From positions 1 through 23,096 of the forward strand of contig CAYUBT010000020.1 in assembly GCA_964443055.1 (NCBI GenBank): 23,096 bases of DNA, in the 5' to 3' direction. Source of the stretch: JADYZU01 sp964443055. Lineage in GTDB: Bacteria; Pseudomonadota; Alphaproteobacteria; Rhodobacterales; Rhodobacteraceae. The notes below the pieces were generated by a model, which had not been told where the DNA came from, searched no databases, and saw only the letters and a program-made list of their open reading frames with translations. This document shows positions 21,310-23,096 of the stretch, in pieces (the first letter of the stretch is position 1; each line of letters starts with the position of its first letter). A program made the translations under genes and the position numbers.

Positions 21310-21311
21310 CC

Positions 21312-22913
<1,602 letters not shown>

Positions 22914-23057
22914 ACCCGGCTTTTCCACCGCACGCCCGGACCAGCCCGCAGATGCCTCTCCGGGCTCCGGCAAGAACGGTTTCATGAGGGTGAGGAAACA
23001 CCGCTCTCTTCATCTTCGCGAAAATACCCCGGGGGCAGCGCCCCCGCACGGGCAGGG
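22914..23057. other. Spacer between convergent pgi and ssb
   Basis: There is no gene here. A hairpin GGGGGC-AGC-GCCCCC (23031-23045) lies just past the ssb stop. Read on the minus strand it is followed by GGGGTATTTTCG, a weak terminator-like arrangement. An imperfect stem around CGGTTTC (22977-22983) and GAAACACCG is a possible end signal for pgi. Confidence 0.4.
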
Positions 23058-23096
23058 TCAGAACGGGATTTCGTCGTCGTAGCCCTGCTGCGAACT
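23058..23096 (-). CDS. ssb: Single-stranded DNA-binding protein, C-terminal fragment
   Basis: Only the last 12 codons are inside the window. They translate to SSQQGYDDEIPF followed by TGA. The acidic tip ending D-D-E-I-P-F matches the conserved SSB tail (typically DDDIPF) that docks replication and repair partners, preceded by the usual polar linker. The rest of the gene lies beyond the right edge on the minus strand. The call rests on this tail alone, but the motif at an exact C-terminus is distinctive. Confidence 0.85.
   Translation of the reverse strand, partial: SSQQGYDDEIPF

Overview
The window is high-GC DNA from an alphaproteobacterium, most likely a member of the Rhodobacterales (Rhodobacteraceae/Paracoccaceae/Roseobacteraceae group). 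The indications are a NuoE with a long Ala/Lys/Pro-rich linker and C-terminal helix-hairpin-helix module, a DUF5337-like gene between nuoE and nuoF, a CobT-type aerobic cobaltochelatase subunit, a DUF6477/DUF6456 gene pair, and a zwf-pgl-pgi cluster. The family assignments are read from the translated sequences and from memory of these families; no database search was run.

Layout. Positions 1-249 hold a dispersed palindromic repeat and no gene. Positions 250-4847 (minus strand) form a respiratory cluster: a small lipoprotein, nuoE, a DUF5337-like membrane protein and nuoF. These are followed by a protein that looks like an ECF sigma factor fused to an RskA-like anti-sigma factor, and then a multispanning membrane protein. 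nuoA-D and nuoG-N are not present on either side. Positions 5110-7738 hold a flavodoxin-like NAD(P)H:FMN reductase (minus) divergent from cobT (plus). Positions 7846-13760 are a sugar/inositol catabolic locus: iolD-iolE (minus), divergent from a tightly coupled trio of HpcH/HpaI aldolase, D-2-hydroxyacid dehydrogenase and Gfo/Idh/MocA oxidoreductase (plus). A perfect 16-bp palindrome lies over the probable iolD promoter.

Positions 13947-15501 (minus) hold rplU-rpmA with a good sigma70-type promoter, a ~150-nt structured leader and a strong intrinsic terminator, then a GNAT acetyltransferase. Positions 15822-17366 encode a non-pyrrolysine MttB-family corrinoid methyltransferase. It converges, with abutting stop codons, on a DUF6477 gene that is divergent from a DUF6456 helix-turn-helix protein. 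Positions 19142-22913 are zwf-pgl-pgi, which join glucose/fructose-6-phosphate to 6-phosphogluconate at the entry of the Entner-Doudoroff and pentose phosphate routes. The last 39 bases are the 3' end of ssb on the minus strand.

Scattered through the intergenic gaps are five full and two partial copies of one ~80-bp inverted-repeat element (ends CGTCATTGCGAG/CTCGCAATGACG). Several copies sit where gene order departs from what I remember as usual for Rhodobacterales (nuo, cobST, rplU-rpmA-GNAT-obg). The strongest candidates for something unusual are the sigma/anti-sigma fusion in the nuoEF cluster, the noncanonical inositol-type locus with its palindromic operator candidate, and the repeats coinciding with apparent synteny breaks.
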